From NCBI GenBank assembly GCA_965207335.1, contig OZ242267.1, positions 1,426,001 through 1,490,000 on the forward strand: a stretch of DNA of 64,000 nt, read 5' to 3'. Below are positions 9,663-17,463 of this stretch, one piece after another. Numbering within the stretch: position 1 is the stretch's first letter; the number at the start of each line of letters is the position of its first letter. The position numbers were made by a program, and so were the translations under genes. The DNA is from G965207335 sp965207335. GTDB taxonomy: Bacteria; Pseudomonadota; Gammaproteobacteria; PS1; Pseudothioglobaceae. Below the pieces are notes generated by a model. The model was not told where the DNA came from and made no database searches. It saw only the letters and a list, made by a program, of their open reading frames with translations.

Positions 9663-9718
9663 CCTAACAAATCATCCTAACATACAGCTAATGTGTCTAT
9701 TTGATTCAAGCATTATAG
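9663..9718 (+). other. attC-like cassette-end site
   Basis: The site reads CCTAACAAATCA, then CATACAGCTAATGTGTC, then GATTCAAGCATTATAG. It aligns position by position with the site after nfeD at 43216-43278 (CCTAACAAATCA, CCGCTAACGCGTC, GTTCAAGCGTTATAAG). Two such similar sites 33 kb apart argue for a true mobile-cassette signal. Confidence 0.6.
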
Positions 9719-9728
9719 GGCAAAAAAT

Positions 9729-10088
9729 ATGCTTAATAAAAAAGAGGCAATAAAAATATCAAATTCTTATTTAAAAGAGCAAGTGTTATATAATCAAAAT
9801 ACACATTTTTCAAATATAAATAAGGCTAAGCCTGTATGGTGGTTTTGTATACCGTTAGAAAAATTTAACTATGATTTGTATCTAATATTAAATAAGAAAA
9901 ATAACTTTATATTGCTAAAAATATTTACCAATACATTTGCAGATTTAAGCAAAGTTTTTAGAATAAAGCAAGAACAATGGGTGGATTTGGAAATATCATC
10001 TAGTAGGCAAAGTAACTATATGACTGATGTTAAAAGTGGCGGAACAAAATATAATTTTAAACAGCATGTTATAAATAAGCTTGATTAA
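9729..10088 (+). CDS. Hypothetical protein, 119 residues, cassette-borne
   Basis: I do not recognise this gene. The product is soluble-looking, Lys/Asn-rich and has no signal peptide or membrane segment. It has a Trp-rich patch (KPVWWFCIPLEKF) near residue 35 and a basic C-terminus. It lies between two attC-like sites (9663-9718 and 10093-10140), on the same strand as the surrounding defence genes, which is the layout of a one-gene integron cassette. A role in defence or as an antitoxin-like protein is only guilt by association. Confidence 0.5.
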   Translation: MLNKKEAIKISNSYLKEQVLYNQNTHFSNINKAKPVWWFCIPLEKFNYDLYLILNKKNNFILLKIFTNTFADLSKVFRIKQEQWVDLEISSSRQSNYMTDVKSGGTKYNFKQHVINKLD

Positions 10089-10172
10089 ACCGCCTAACTA
10101 ATTATTACCAACTGTAAAACTTTGACTGAATTTAAACACTAAAACACAACCTCATCAAACCCTTTGCAATAT
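10087..10172. repeat. Direct repeat DR2, left copy, with attC-like start
   Basis: About 85 bases starting ACCGCCTAACTAATTATTACC and ending TTTGCAATAT recur at 11812-11898. Together the copies bracket the CBASS genes. The final part corresponds to the 3' end of the ypjD-like gene (minus strand) at the right copy, so the left copy is a displaced remnant of that gene end. Confidence 0.8.
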
Positions 10173-10241
10173 TTTTTTAGTTTATAATTAGTATATTAAA
10201 GTAGTATTGTCCTATACCAAGTTAGATAAAAAAATTAAATT

Positions 10242-11036
10242 ATGCCAAGATTCTCTGAACAGGTTTTTGATAACTGGAGTAAGTCTGCGAGTGTCACAGA
10301 AGAACTTCGTATTTCAAATGCAATATCAATGATTAAAGATGCAATAAACTCATCGTATAAATTAAAAGATAAAGATATTGAAATATTTGTTCAAGGCTCT
10401 TATGCAAATAATACTAATGTCAGAGCAAATAGTGATGTAGATGTTTGTGTTATGCTAAAAGACACTTTTTATTCTAAATATCCAGATGGGCTAAAAAGAG
10501 AGGATTATGGGTTTAGTGCTAGTAACTATGATTTTTCAACTTATAAAAAAAGTGTCTTAACAGCAATTATTGATAAATTTGGAGAAGATAATGTAAAACT
10601 TGGGAATAAGTCAATAAAGATTAAATCCAATTCTCATCATATTGATGCTGATGCAGTACCGTGTTTTCAATATAGAAATTACCGATATAAAAACAGCACA
10701 AATCAGGATATTTTTGTTGAAGGTACTGAATTTTACGCTCAAAATAAGCAAGAAATTATTAGCTACCCAAAAAAACATGTTGAAAATGGAAGGACAAAAA
10801 ACGCCAATACACAAAGAAGATTTAAAAGAACAGCAAGAATATTAAAAAAAATTAGATATCATATGATTAATAATAATGAACCTATTGATAGTAGTATTTC
10901 ATCGTTTTTAATTGAATGCTTGCTATGGAATGTACCTGATAATATTTTTAATGAAAATATAAACCATACAGATAGAGTTAAAGAAGTTATTAGGTATTTA
11001 TATTTTCAAATAAAAAACCATAAACAAGAGTGTTAA
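10242..11036 (+). CDS. CBASS CD-NTase (cGAS/DncV-like nucleotidyltransferase), C-terminally truncated
   Basis: The protein shows the CD-NTase active site: VQGSYANNT (the GS motif), NSDVDVCV with two catalytic Asp, and HIDADAVPC with the third acidic residue. Such enzymes make cyclic oligonucleotide alarms on phage infection. The frame stops at TAA 11034-11036 after 264 residues. The same frame then continues with WREVSEMFYLFHSGKKWN and further family-like residues up to TGA 11151-11153, where the effector gene starts with a TTGA overlap. So the ancestral gene was about 303 residues and has acquired a nonsense codon. Catalytic residues are kept; whether the shorter enzyme folds is unknown. Confidence 0.85.
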   Translation: MPRFSEQVFDNWSKSASVTEELRISNAISMIKDAINSSYKLKDKDIEIFVQGSYANNTNVRANSDVDVCVMLKDTFYSKYPDGLKREDYGFSASNYDFSTYKKSVLTAIIDKFGEDNVKLGNKSIKIKSNSHHIDADAVPCFQYRNYRYKNSTNQDIFVEGTEFYAQNKQEIISYPKKHVENGRTKNANTQRRFKRTARILKKIRYHMINNNEPIDSSISSFLIECLLWNVPDNIFNENINHTDRVKEVIRYLYFQIKNHKQEC

Positions 11037-11153
11037 AAATGGCGTGAAGTATCAGAGATGTTTTATCTTTTTCATAGCGGTAAAAAATGGAATATTGATA
11101 TGGTAAATAAGTTCTTATTACAAATATGGCGTTACTTGGAGTTTAAGGATTGA
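11037..11153 (+). pseudogene. Detached C-terminal segment of the CD-NTase
   Basis: These 38 sense codons lie in the same frame as the CD-NTase gene, directly after its TAA stop. Residues such as EVSEMFYLFHSG and LLQIWRYL resemble the closing helix region of CD-NTases. There is no start codon close to the beginning, so it is probably not translated alone unless the stop is read through. Confidence 0.65.
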
Positions 11154-11758
11154 ATAACTTAAATAAAAAATTATATTTATCAATTTTAATATTGTTTTCT
11201 GCATTAATATACTATATTGTATCTGTGGCTTTTCCTGTATTAGAAAATTCACCATTTGAATATTTTAGACTTATACTAATAGTAATTTCTGTTGATGGAG
11301 TACTAATTAGTATATTTATTAAGTACATTTGGAAATGGCATTTTCTTTACGATTGGCTTGTGCCATTTCCTAATCTAAATGGTACTTGGGAGGGTAAAAT
11401 AAAATCTACATGGAAGGACAAAAAAACTAATAAAGAATTAGATTTTATACTAGCAAAATTAGTAATAAAACAATCGTTTTTATCAATTAGTTGTTTAGTT
11501 ACAACTAGTAAATTAGAAAGTTATAGTTTTATTAGTGGATTTATAATTAACAAAGAACAACAAATCTTAAAACTTGTCTATTCTTATGATAGTACTACCA
11601 AACAAGCAGAAAAGGGTGGAAATAATAAACATAGTGGAACAATAATATTAAATATTAAAAATCATGGCAAAAAATTGGAAGGATATTATTGGACGGATAG
11701 AAAAACAACAGGAGATGTTGAATTTGATAATAGTAAATATCTAGCAAAATTAAAGTAA
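11150..11758 (+). CDS. cap15: Cap15-like CBASS effector: two membrane helices plus beta-rich domain
   Basis: The 202-residue protein has two transmembrane helices (about residues 8-28 and 38-61), then a beta-rich domain beginning FPNLNGTWEGKIKSTW. This matches the S-2TM-beta (Cap15) effectors, which sense the cyclic nucleotide through a beta-barrel and disrupt the inner membrane. The start is TTG at 11150, overlapping the original CD-NTase stop (TTGA) and implying translational coupling. With the premature stop upstream, ribosomes may now stop 114 bases short of this start. An attC-like site follows the gene. Confidence 0.8.
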   Translation: MNNLNKKLYLSILILFSALIYYIVSVAFPVLENSPFEYFRLILIVISVDGVLISIFIKYIWKWHFLYDWLVPFPNLNGTWEGKIKSTWKDKKTNKELDFILAKLVIKQSFLSISCLVTTSKLESYSFISGFIINKEQQILKLVYSYDSTTKQAEKGGNNKHSGTIILNIKNHGKKLEGYYWTDRKTTGDVEFDNSKYLAKLK

Positions 11759-11811
11759 AGAAATAGTTACTTACAATAAAAAATTAAATACAAATTATTG
11801 ATTTTTTATTA

Positions 11812-11898
11812 AAAACCGCCTAACTAATTATTACCAACATTAAAGCCTTTACTGAATTTAAACACCAAAACACAACCCCATCAAACCCTATGCAATAT
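11812..11898. repeat. Direct repeat DR2, right copy, with attC-like site
   Basis: This is the partner of 10087-10172. It begins with the attC-like CCTAACTAATTATTACCAA (CCTAAC at 11819-11824) and runs into the last codons of the ypjD-like gene on the minus strand. The preceding 40 bases match those before the site at 9207. Confidence 0.8.
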
Positions 11899-12645
11899 CT
11901 CTTCTAAGATAAACTTAGAGCCAAAATATGATAACACCAATAGCACAAAGCCAGATTGCAGGGCTATTATTAGTTTTTTGCCTCTTAGTCCAAATATTGT
12001 CTGCATTATGGTAATTGTAGTAAAAATTATCCATGAAATAATCGCAAAAGTAGTTTTGTGGACTAAATGTTGGGCAAATATATTATCTAAAAATACAAAA
12101 CCACTAATTAGGGCAAGGCTTAACACTATAGTGCCTATAAGTAAATAACTATATAATAATCCTTCCATTTTCTGTAAAGGTGGTAGTTTTGTAAGAAAAT
12201 TACTTGATTTTTTATTGTGTAAGTGTTTATCTTGATACGAGACAATAATTGACTGTACTACACAAATTGTAAAAATAGCATAGGCACTAATTGATAGTAT
12301 AATATGTAATGCTAATTGATAAGAAATAGCGTTTATTTTGTCGTTTATAAGTGTTAATGATATTAAAATAAATACTGCAATTAACGGATAAATAATAAAA
12401 TCCAGCACATGTACTCTATAAATATAACCGTTAATAAATAATAATATTGCAATTAATAATGATGAGGCAGATATACTATTTGCAATACCGAATAAAATGC
12501 CGCTGTCAAGTAAAATAGCTGGCAAAATAGCCCAAGAATGCAATAAAATTGCCGATAAAATAATCAAGTTACGGTAATTTTTATGGTAATTTATAAAGCT
12601 AAGTATCCCTGCTAGTAAATAAAGTATTATTGCTAAAAATATCAT
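11881..12645 (-). CDS. ypjD: CcsA/YpjD-like cytochrome c assembly family inner-membrane protein
   Basis: The 254-residue product is almost entirely hydrophobic, with about eight transmembrane helices, and fits the YpjD/HemX-like branch of the CcsA/CcmF superfamily. The partly conserved SWAI and VVQS regions sit where family members have haem-handling His or Trp residues. The gene lies divergent from ffh, as ypjD does in many gammaproteobacteria, with one extra gene between. Its 3' end is the boundary of the CBASS cassette. Its precise biochemical role is not settled in the family. Confidence 0.75.
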   Translation of the reverse strand: MIFLAIILYLLAGILSFINYHKNYRNLIILSAILLHSWAILPAILLDSGILFGIANSISASSLLIAILLFINGYIYRVHVLDFIIYPLIAVFILISLTLINDKINAISYQLALHIILSISAYAIFTICVVQSIIVSYQDKHLHNKKSSNFLTKLPPLQKMEGLLYSYLLIGTIVLSLALISGFVFLDNIFAQHLVHKTTFAIISWIIFTTITIMQTIFGLRGKKLIIALQSGFVLLVLSYFGSKFILEEILHRV

Positions 12646-12866
12646 CTGTTTATTATATTGTATATAACACCTAGTATAAGTTATTTTTAATTATAATCAA
12701 AAATCCTAACTATGCTGTTTTTCTATAATGTAGCAGTAGTGCTTGTATTAAGTTAAAATATCCTTGTTTTAAAAAATTTATATACATTTATATACATTTA
12801 TATACATAGCACTGCTTTTTCTATGCTTTTTGCACAAATAAGTAGTCACTATATTAGCCTTATTTT
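12646..12866. other. Divergent intergenic region with short repeats
   Basis: The region carries a short tandem repeat of TATACATT-type units near 12780-12805 and a copy of the dispersed GCACTGCTTTTT repeat near 12808. It should hold the two divergent promoters, but I see no clear consensus boxes. Confidence 0.4.
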
Positions 12867-14021
12867 ATGATAGCACCAAGAGAGATAAACATTCCATTTA
12901 GACCAATACCCTTAGATATTCCAGAAGGAATGAAACCTAACGAGTTTTTTAATAGTTCAGAAAACCTAAATGACTTAGTTAATAATAATGGTTTATTAAT
13001 TAATAACGATAACTTATTACTATACAGAAAAGCACTAGGACATAGCAATATATTTGACTGTTCTATTATGTATAACACTGCAAATATTATTCTTAATCCG
13101 TTAGGAAGACCAGTAAGAAGAACTCAACTTAACGACAAAGTTAAAAGAACTTGGAATCGTATGAATCAAATCCTAATTGATTATATGTTAGGCAAATATC
13201 CTGATTCAAAAAAACACCTAATATTAGCAGGGGAGGCTAGTTTAGATGCCACTTGGCCACTTACTTCACCGGGCGTACCTAGTATAAGAATGTTGCATAA
13301 TCATTTTATTGTTTTTGATATGGAGCAGTTATTAAATGCCAAAATAACAAAAATAGACAACCCAAACCTAACTGACGGCGGGCAACATAGTTTATTTCAA
13401 TCCCAGATGTCTATGGTTTATAAGCAATTTATGCAAAGTTTAGATTTAAAAATTTTACAACCAATAACAACAAACAATGCTAAATTTTCACTAACTGGAT
13501 ACCCTAAAGGACTTCCTAGCTGGGAGGTATCTACTGGTAGTGATGCTTTTAAAGATATAGAGTTTTGGAATGAATATGATAAAGTTTTAAAAGGTTTTAT
13601 TGATTTTTATCGCACATTTTTTAATCATGTGTCAATCCAAAATGCTGGCATACCAAAAAATAGTTATTACCCAAAACAAATAGATAAAATTTTGTTATTT
13701 AATAATCAATTTTTAGGTGCTGCAAAAAAAGTGCGTTCTAAATGCCTAGAAGATGCTAAATATGCTAACTTAGTTCGCTGGCAACCAGCATTTAAACAAT
13801 TAATTTACCGTAATGATAATAATAAACTTATCGTTACTATTAGCCAAAATTCTATTGGCAATGCCATTACTGAATTATTAGGTATAGTAGTTAATAGAAC
13901 ACCTGATAAAAATGCTTATAAAAAGACTGAGGCTCAACTAATAGCACAATTATTAGAGGTACGCAAACTCTTTATTAATGCTGACTTAGGGGAGGCAATT
14001 AAAACTAAATATTGGGATTAA
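12867..14021 (+). CDS. Conserved-looking hypothetical protein, 384 residues
   Basis: I do not recognise this family. The product is soluble, with no signal peptide or membrane segment. It contains a WPLTSPGVPSIRMLHNHFIVFD segment whose His-x-His recalls HIT/GalT-type phosphate-binding sites, and a later RWQPAFKQLIYR. Neither is enough for a call. The ATG at 12867 is the first start and the frame is intact, with codon use like its neighbours. It sits alone between ypjD and ffh with about 110 bases to ffh, so it may share the ffh transcript. Confidence 0.55.
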   Translation: MIAPREINIPFRPIPLDIPEGMKPNEFFNSSENLNDLVNNNGLLINNDNLLLYRKALGHSNIFDCSIMYNTANIILNPLGRPVRRTQLNDKVKRTWNRMNQILIDYMLGKYPDSKKHLILAGEASLDATWPLTSPGVPSIRMLHNHFIVFDMEQLLNAKITKIDNPNLTDGGQHSLFQSQMSMVYKQFMQSLDLKILQPITTNNAKFSLTGYPKGLPSWEVSTGSDAFKDIEFWNEYDKVLKGFIDFYRTFFNHVSIQNAGIPKNSYYPKQIDKILLFNNQFLGAAKKVRSKCLEDAKYANLVRWQPAFKQLIYRNDNNKLIVTISQNSIGNAITELLGIVVNRTPDKNAYKKTEAQLIAQLLEVRKLFINADLGEAIKTKYWD

Positions 14022-14130
14022 AATTAAGATTAATTAAGACTATTACATTAAATTATAGTTTTTCAATATTTTTTTTATATTTTAATAAATAATTAGGCAT
14101 AATATTAATTTATTTTATTAGTTATTAAAA

Positions 14131-15504
14131 ATGCTTGAAAACTTATCAGAAAAATTATCTAAAAGCCTAAAAGTCCTACAAGGCAAACACAAACTATCAC
14201 AAAAAAATATCACAAATGCCATAAGAGAGGTTCGTAGGGCATTATTAGAGGCAGATGTTGCCTTAGAAGTGGTGCGATTATTTATTGCTAATATTGAGAA
14301 AAAAGCCCTAGGTTTAGTAATAGGTGATGGACTAACTCCAACACAATCATTTATTAAGTTAGTTCAACAAGAATTAATAGCAATTTTAAAAAGTGGGGAC
14401 GAAGAGCTAAATTTACGCACCCAAAGTCCAGCTATTATAATGGTTGCTGGTTTACAAGGTGCTGGTAAAACTACCACTGTAGCCAAATTAGCAAACCACT
14501 TAAAAAATCGCAATAATAAAAAAGTCCTATTAGTAAGTACCGATGTTTATCGCCCTGCAGCTATTACTCAATTACAAGTTTTAGCAGAGCAATTAGAGAT
14601 TGATTGTGCAAATGATAATGATACAAATCCAATTAGTATAGTTAATAAAGCAAAAAAAATAGCCCAAAATAAATTTTATGATGTGCTAATAATTGATACA
14701 GCTGGCAGATTGCATATAAACGATGAAATGATGCATGAAATTAGCGAATTACAGAAAAATGCTAAACCAATTGAAACACTGTTTGTAGTAGATAGTATGA
14801 GCGGGCAAGATGCAGTTAATAGTGCCAAAGTATTCTCTAACACTCTAAATCTAACGGGCATTATCCTAACTAAAGTCGATAGTGATGCCAGAGGCGGGGC
14901 GGCATTATCCGTTAAACAGATAGTTGGCAAGCCTATTAAATTTATTGGTATGGGTGAGAAGTTAGACGCCTTAGAACCATTTTACCCAGATAGAGTAGCA
15001 TCTAAACTATTAGGTATGGGTGATATGTTGTCATTAATAGAAGAAATAGGTCGTAAAGTAGATAAGAAAAAAGCCGATAAAACCATTAAAAAAATTAAAA
15101 AAGGTAGTTTTAATTTAGCAGATATGCGTGACCAATTAGCACAGATGCAAAGTATGGGTGGGATAAGTAGTTTAATAGATAAATTGCCTATGGGTGGGCA
15201 AATACCAGAGCATTTAAAAAATAAAGTAATGGATGATAAGCAATCTACCTATATGATAGCAATAATTAATTCTATGACAAAGAAAGAAAGAAAATATATA
15301 AACTTACTAAAAGGCAGTAGAAAAAAACGCATAGCAAATGGCTCTGGAACTAGTATTCAACAAGTTAATCAAACTATAAAGCAATTTGAAAAAATGCAAA
15401 AAATGATGAAAAAAATGCGTGGTAATAAAATGAAAACTATGATGCAAAAATTACAATCAGGAGTCTTAGGTGACCAGCAAGGTAATACAAAACTACCTTT
15501 TTAA
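14131..15504 (+). CDS. ffh: Signal recognition particle protein Ffh
   Basis: The 457-residue SRP54 GTPase has an N-domain four-helix bundle (residues 1-90), then a G-domain with GLQGAGKTTTVAKLA, DTAGRLH and TKVDSDARGG, and a Met-rich M-domain at the C-terminus (QKMMKKMRGNKMKTMMQK). It binds 4.5S RNA and signal sequences of nascent inner-membrane proteins and docks to FtsY. The length is normal for bacterial Ffh. Confidence 0.97.
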   Translation: MLENLSEKLSKSLKVLQGKHKLSQKNITNAIREVRRALLEADVALEVVRLFIANIEKKALGLVIGDGLTPTQSFIKLVQQELIAILKSGDEELNLRTQSPAIIMVAGLQGAGKTTTVAKLANHLKNRNNKKVLLVSTDVYRPAAITQLQVLAEQLEIDCANDNDTNPISIVNKAKKIAQNKFYDVLIIDTAGRLHINDEMMHEISELQKNAKPIETLFVVDSMSGQDAVNSAKVFSNTLNLTGIILTKVDSDARGGAALSVKQIVGKPIKFIGMGEKLDALEPFYPDRVASKLLGMGDMLSLIEEIGRKVDKKKADKTIKKIKKGSFNLADMRDQLAQMQSMGGISSLIDKLPMGGQIPEHLKNKVMDDKQSTYMIAIINSMTKKERKYINLLKGSRKKRIANGSGTSIQQVNQTIKQFEKMQKMMKKMRGNKMKTMMQKLQSGVLGDQQGNTKLPF

Positions 15505-15828
15505 GAAATTAAACTTATAAAGATACTACATTAAGTGATTAGATTATGATTTTTGCTAAAGCTTAAATTAATAGTTAAACAATTGCTAATTCTAAGGAAG
15601 ACACACATTTAAAAGCAGTATTTTACAATATAAACACTATTAATCTATTATAAAAATTGCACAATGTTAGTTTTATCAAATCTTTACGATAAATATTTTC
15701 GTAATACTATTAAACACGATGCATATAAAACTTTAGGTGTTGATAGTAATATTAAGCTAATAGTCAAAGACTATTGTATGCATAACTGTATTTAAAACAT
15801 TGTTTTAAATATATATTTTGATTTAATA
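15505..15828. other. Intergenic region with a palindrome
   Basis: No supported gene is seen. A 43-codon open frame at 15664-15795 has no recognisable similarity and no ribosome binding site. The 19-bp perfect palindrome TTTAAAACATTGTTTTAAA at 15791-15809 lies about 20 bases past the grpE stop and might be a weak terminator for grpE. A fragment of the dispersed AAAAGCAGT repeat is near 15610. Confidence 0.4.
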
Positions 15829-16389
15829 CTACTTTGCTATAATTACCATGGCAGGTCTTAGTAATCTATTATTTATCATAAATCCTGTTTGCATTACCTC
15901 TACTACCATTTGGCTATCAACACTATCAGACTCTATCATAGTTATGGCTTCATGGTATTCTGGGTTAAAAGACTCATTTTTAGGGTTTATTTCCTGAATT
16001 CCAAACTTATTTAAAGTGTTATTAAATGACTTAGTAATCATATCCATACCATCAATAATAGTCGTTAAACTAGCATTATCCTGTTTAGCACTTTTAAATC
16101 CTATAGCCATACTGTCTGCTATTACCAATAATTCTTTAGCAAAATTTTCTATCGCATATTTATGGGCATTTTCTATATCTTTAATGCTTCTTCTTTTGAT
16201 ATTTTCTATTTCTGCCCTAGTTCGTAATAATTGCTCCCAATTATCTTTAGCGGATTTTTGAGCATCTAATAACTGCGTTTTTAATTCTTGTAATTGCTCG
16301 TTATTTTTTTTATCAGTCTTCTTGTTTGTTGCCTTATTTTTGGTGTTTTTTGTTGTAGTTGTTTTTTTAATACTATTTGTTTTTTGCAT
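15829..16389 (-). CDS. grpE: GrpE nucleotide exchange factor
   Basis: The 186-residue protein has a Lys/Thr-rich disordered N-terminus, a long coiled coil carrying the signature RAEIENIKRR and FAKELLVIADSM, and a C-terminal beta domain with HEAITMIES and MQTGFMINNRLLRPAMVIIAK. GrpE drives ADP release from DnaK. dnaK and dnaJ are not adjacent here. The gene is divergent from nadK, as is common in gammaproteobacteria. Confidence 0.95.
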   Translation of the reverse strand: MQKTNSIKKTTTTKNTKNKATNKKTDKKNNEQLQELKTQLLDAQKSAKDNWEQLLRTRAEIENIKRRSIKDIENAHKYAIENFAKELLVIADSMAIGFKSAKQDNASLTTIIDGMDMITKSFNNTLNKFGIQEINPKNESFNPEYHEAITMIESDSVDSQMVVEVMQTGFMINNRLLRPAMVIIAK

Positions 16390-16454
16390 TTTTATCTTTT
16401 ATACGGTATTTTTTTGGTATATTATCTACTATTATTATTTATTTTTAAATTATT

Positions 16455-17267
16455 ATGTTTAACACTATAGCTCTTATAGCAAAGTCGGATGATTATACCA
16501 GTGAAAAGGCTATTAGTCAATTATCATCATGGATTATAGAACTAGGTATTAAGGTTGTAGAATATAATGATATTAAAGAAAATGCTGATTTAATAATAGT
16601 AGCAGGTGGCGATGGCACAATTATATCTGTAGTTCGTAATTTTGTTGATGCTAATATTCCTGTTTTAGGGGTAAATTTAGGCAGATTAGGTTTTTTAGCA
16701 GATGTTAATTTAGATAATATGTTAAATGACATAGAAGATATATTATCTGGTAATTACATAGAGGAGAGCCGTTCATTATTATCTTGTAATGTTGTGGAAA
16801 ATGATATTATTATCTCAAGTAACTTGGCTTTTAATGATGTGGTTATGCATAGAAAACAAGATGAAAAAATAATAGAATTTGAAACTTATATTGATAATAA
16901 GTTTGTTAATAGCCAAAGAGCTGATGGACTTATTATCAATACTGCAACAGGTTCAACTGCTTACGCACTATCTTGTGGTGGACCTATAATTCATCCAGAA
17001 GTAAAAACACTATCGTTAGTGCCTATTTGTCCACATACTTTAAGTAATAGGCCAATACTTGTAAATGAATACAGTGAGATTCGTGTTGAACTTTGTGAAG
17101 AAAATACTAGTGCAGTAGTTAGTTTTGATGCTCAAGTTAATTTAACTATAAATGAAAACCAACAATTAATAATATTTCAACACAATAATTTTGCCCATCT
17201 TATCCATCCTGTTGGCTATGATTATTTTAATATTATCCGCACCAAGTTAAAATGGGGTGTTAAATAG
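16455..17267 (+). CDS. nadK: NAD kinase
   Basis: The 270-residue enzyme phosphorylates NAD to NADP with ATP. It contains the GGDGTI motif with catalytic Asp (about residue 54), NLGRLGFLADV and the ADGLIINTATGSTAYALSCGGP substrate loop. The length is slightly below the E. coli enzyme (292). It lies divergent from grpE, 65 bases away, and upstream of recN, matching the grpE-nadK-recN order in gammaproteobacteria. Confidence 0.96.
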   Translation: MFNTIALIAKSDDYTSEKAISQLSSWIIELGIKVVEYNDIKENADLIIVAGGDGTIISVVRNFVDANIPVLGVNLGRLGFLADVNLDNMLNDIEDILSGNYIEESRSLLSCNVVENDIIISSNLAFNDVVMHRKQDEKIIEFETYIDNKFVNSQRADGLIINTATGSTAYALSCGGPIIHPEVKTLSLVPICPHTLSNRPILVNEYSEIRVELCEENTSAVVSFDAQVNLTINENQQLIIFQHNNFAHLIHPVGYDYFNIIRTKLKWGVK

Positions 17268-17280
17268 TTGTTATTATATA

Positions 17281-17443
17281 GAGATCTTTGCATAAATATG
17301 AATAATCATCAAAAACCCACTTTTCACCAACTTAGCAATTTTTTTAAACCCAGCCTTAGCCCTGCTAGGACAAAGTTTAATAAAATCACTAATTCGGCAA
17401 AAATTGAACTTTTGCTAATCACCCCTATTTATGCAAAGGTCTC
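17281..17443. mobile_element. MITE, 163 bp, terminal inverted repeats GAGAYCTTTGCATAAATA
   Basis: The element begins GAGATCTTTGCATAAATA and ends with the near-exact reverse complement TATTTATGCAAAGGTCTC. ATA flanks it on both sides, a candidate 3-bp target duplication. It carries no reading frame. A full-length relative of the same size is at 40577-40739. The ends recall some IS5-family elements, but no transposase is in the window. It lies between nadK and recN. Confidence 0.88.
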
Positions 17444-17463
17444 ATAATATCTTATTTTAAATA

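Noticed and set aside
10642..10845. Alternative-frame ORFs inside the CD-NTase gene on both strands
   Set aside because: They overlap a well supported conserved gene and show no family features.
15664..15795. 43-codon open frame between ffh and grpE
   Set aside because: No ribosome binding site, no recognisable similarity and odd composition; likely chance in AT-rich DNA.
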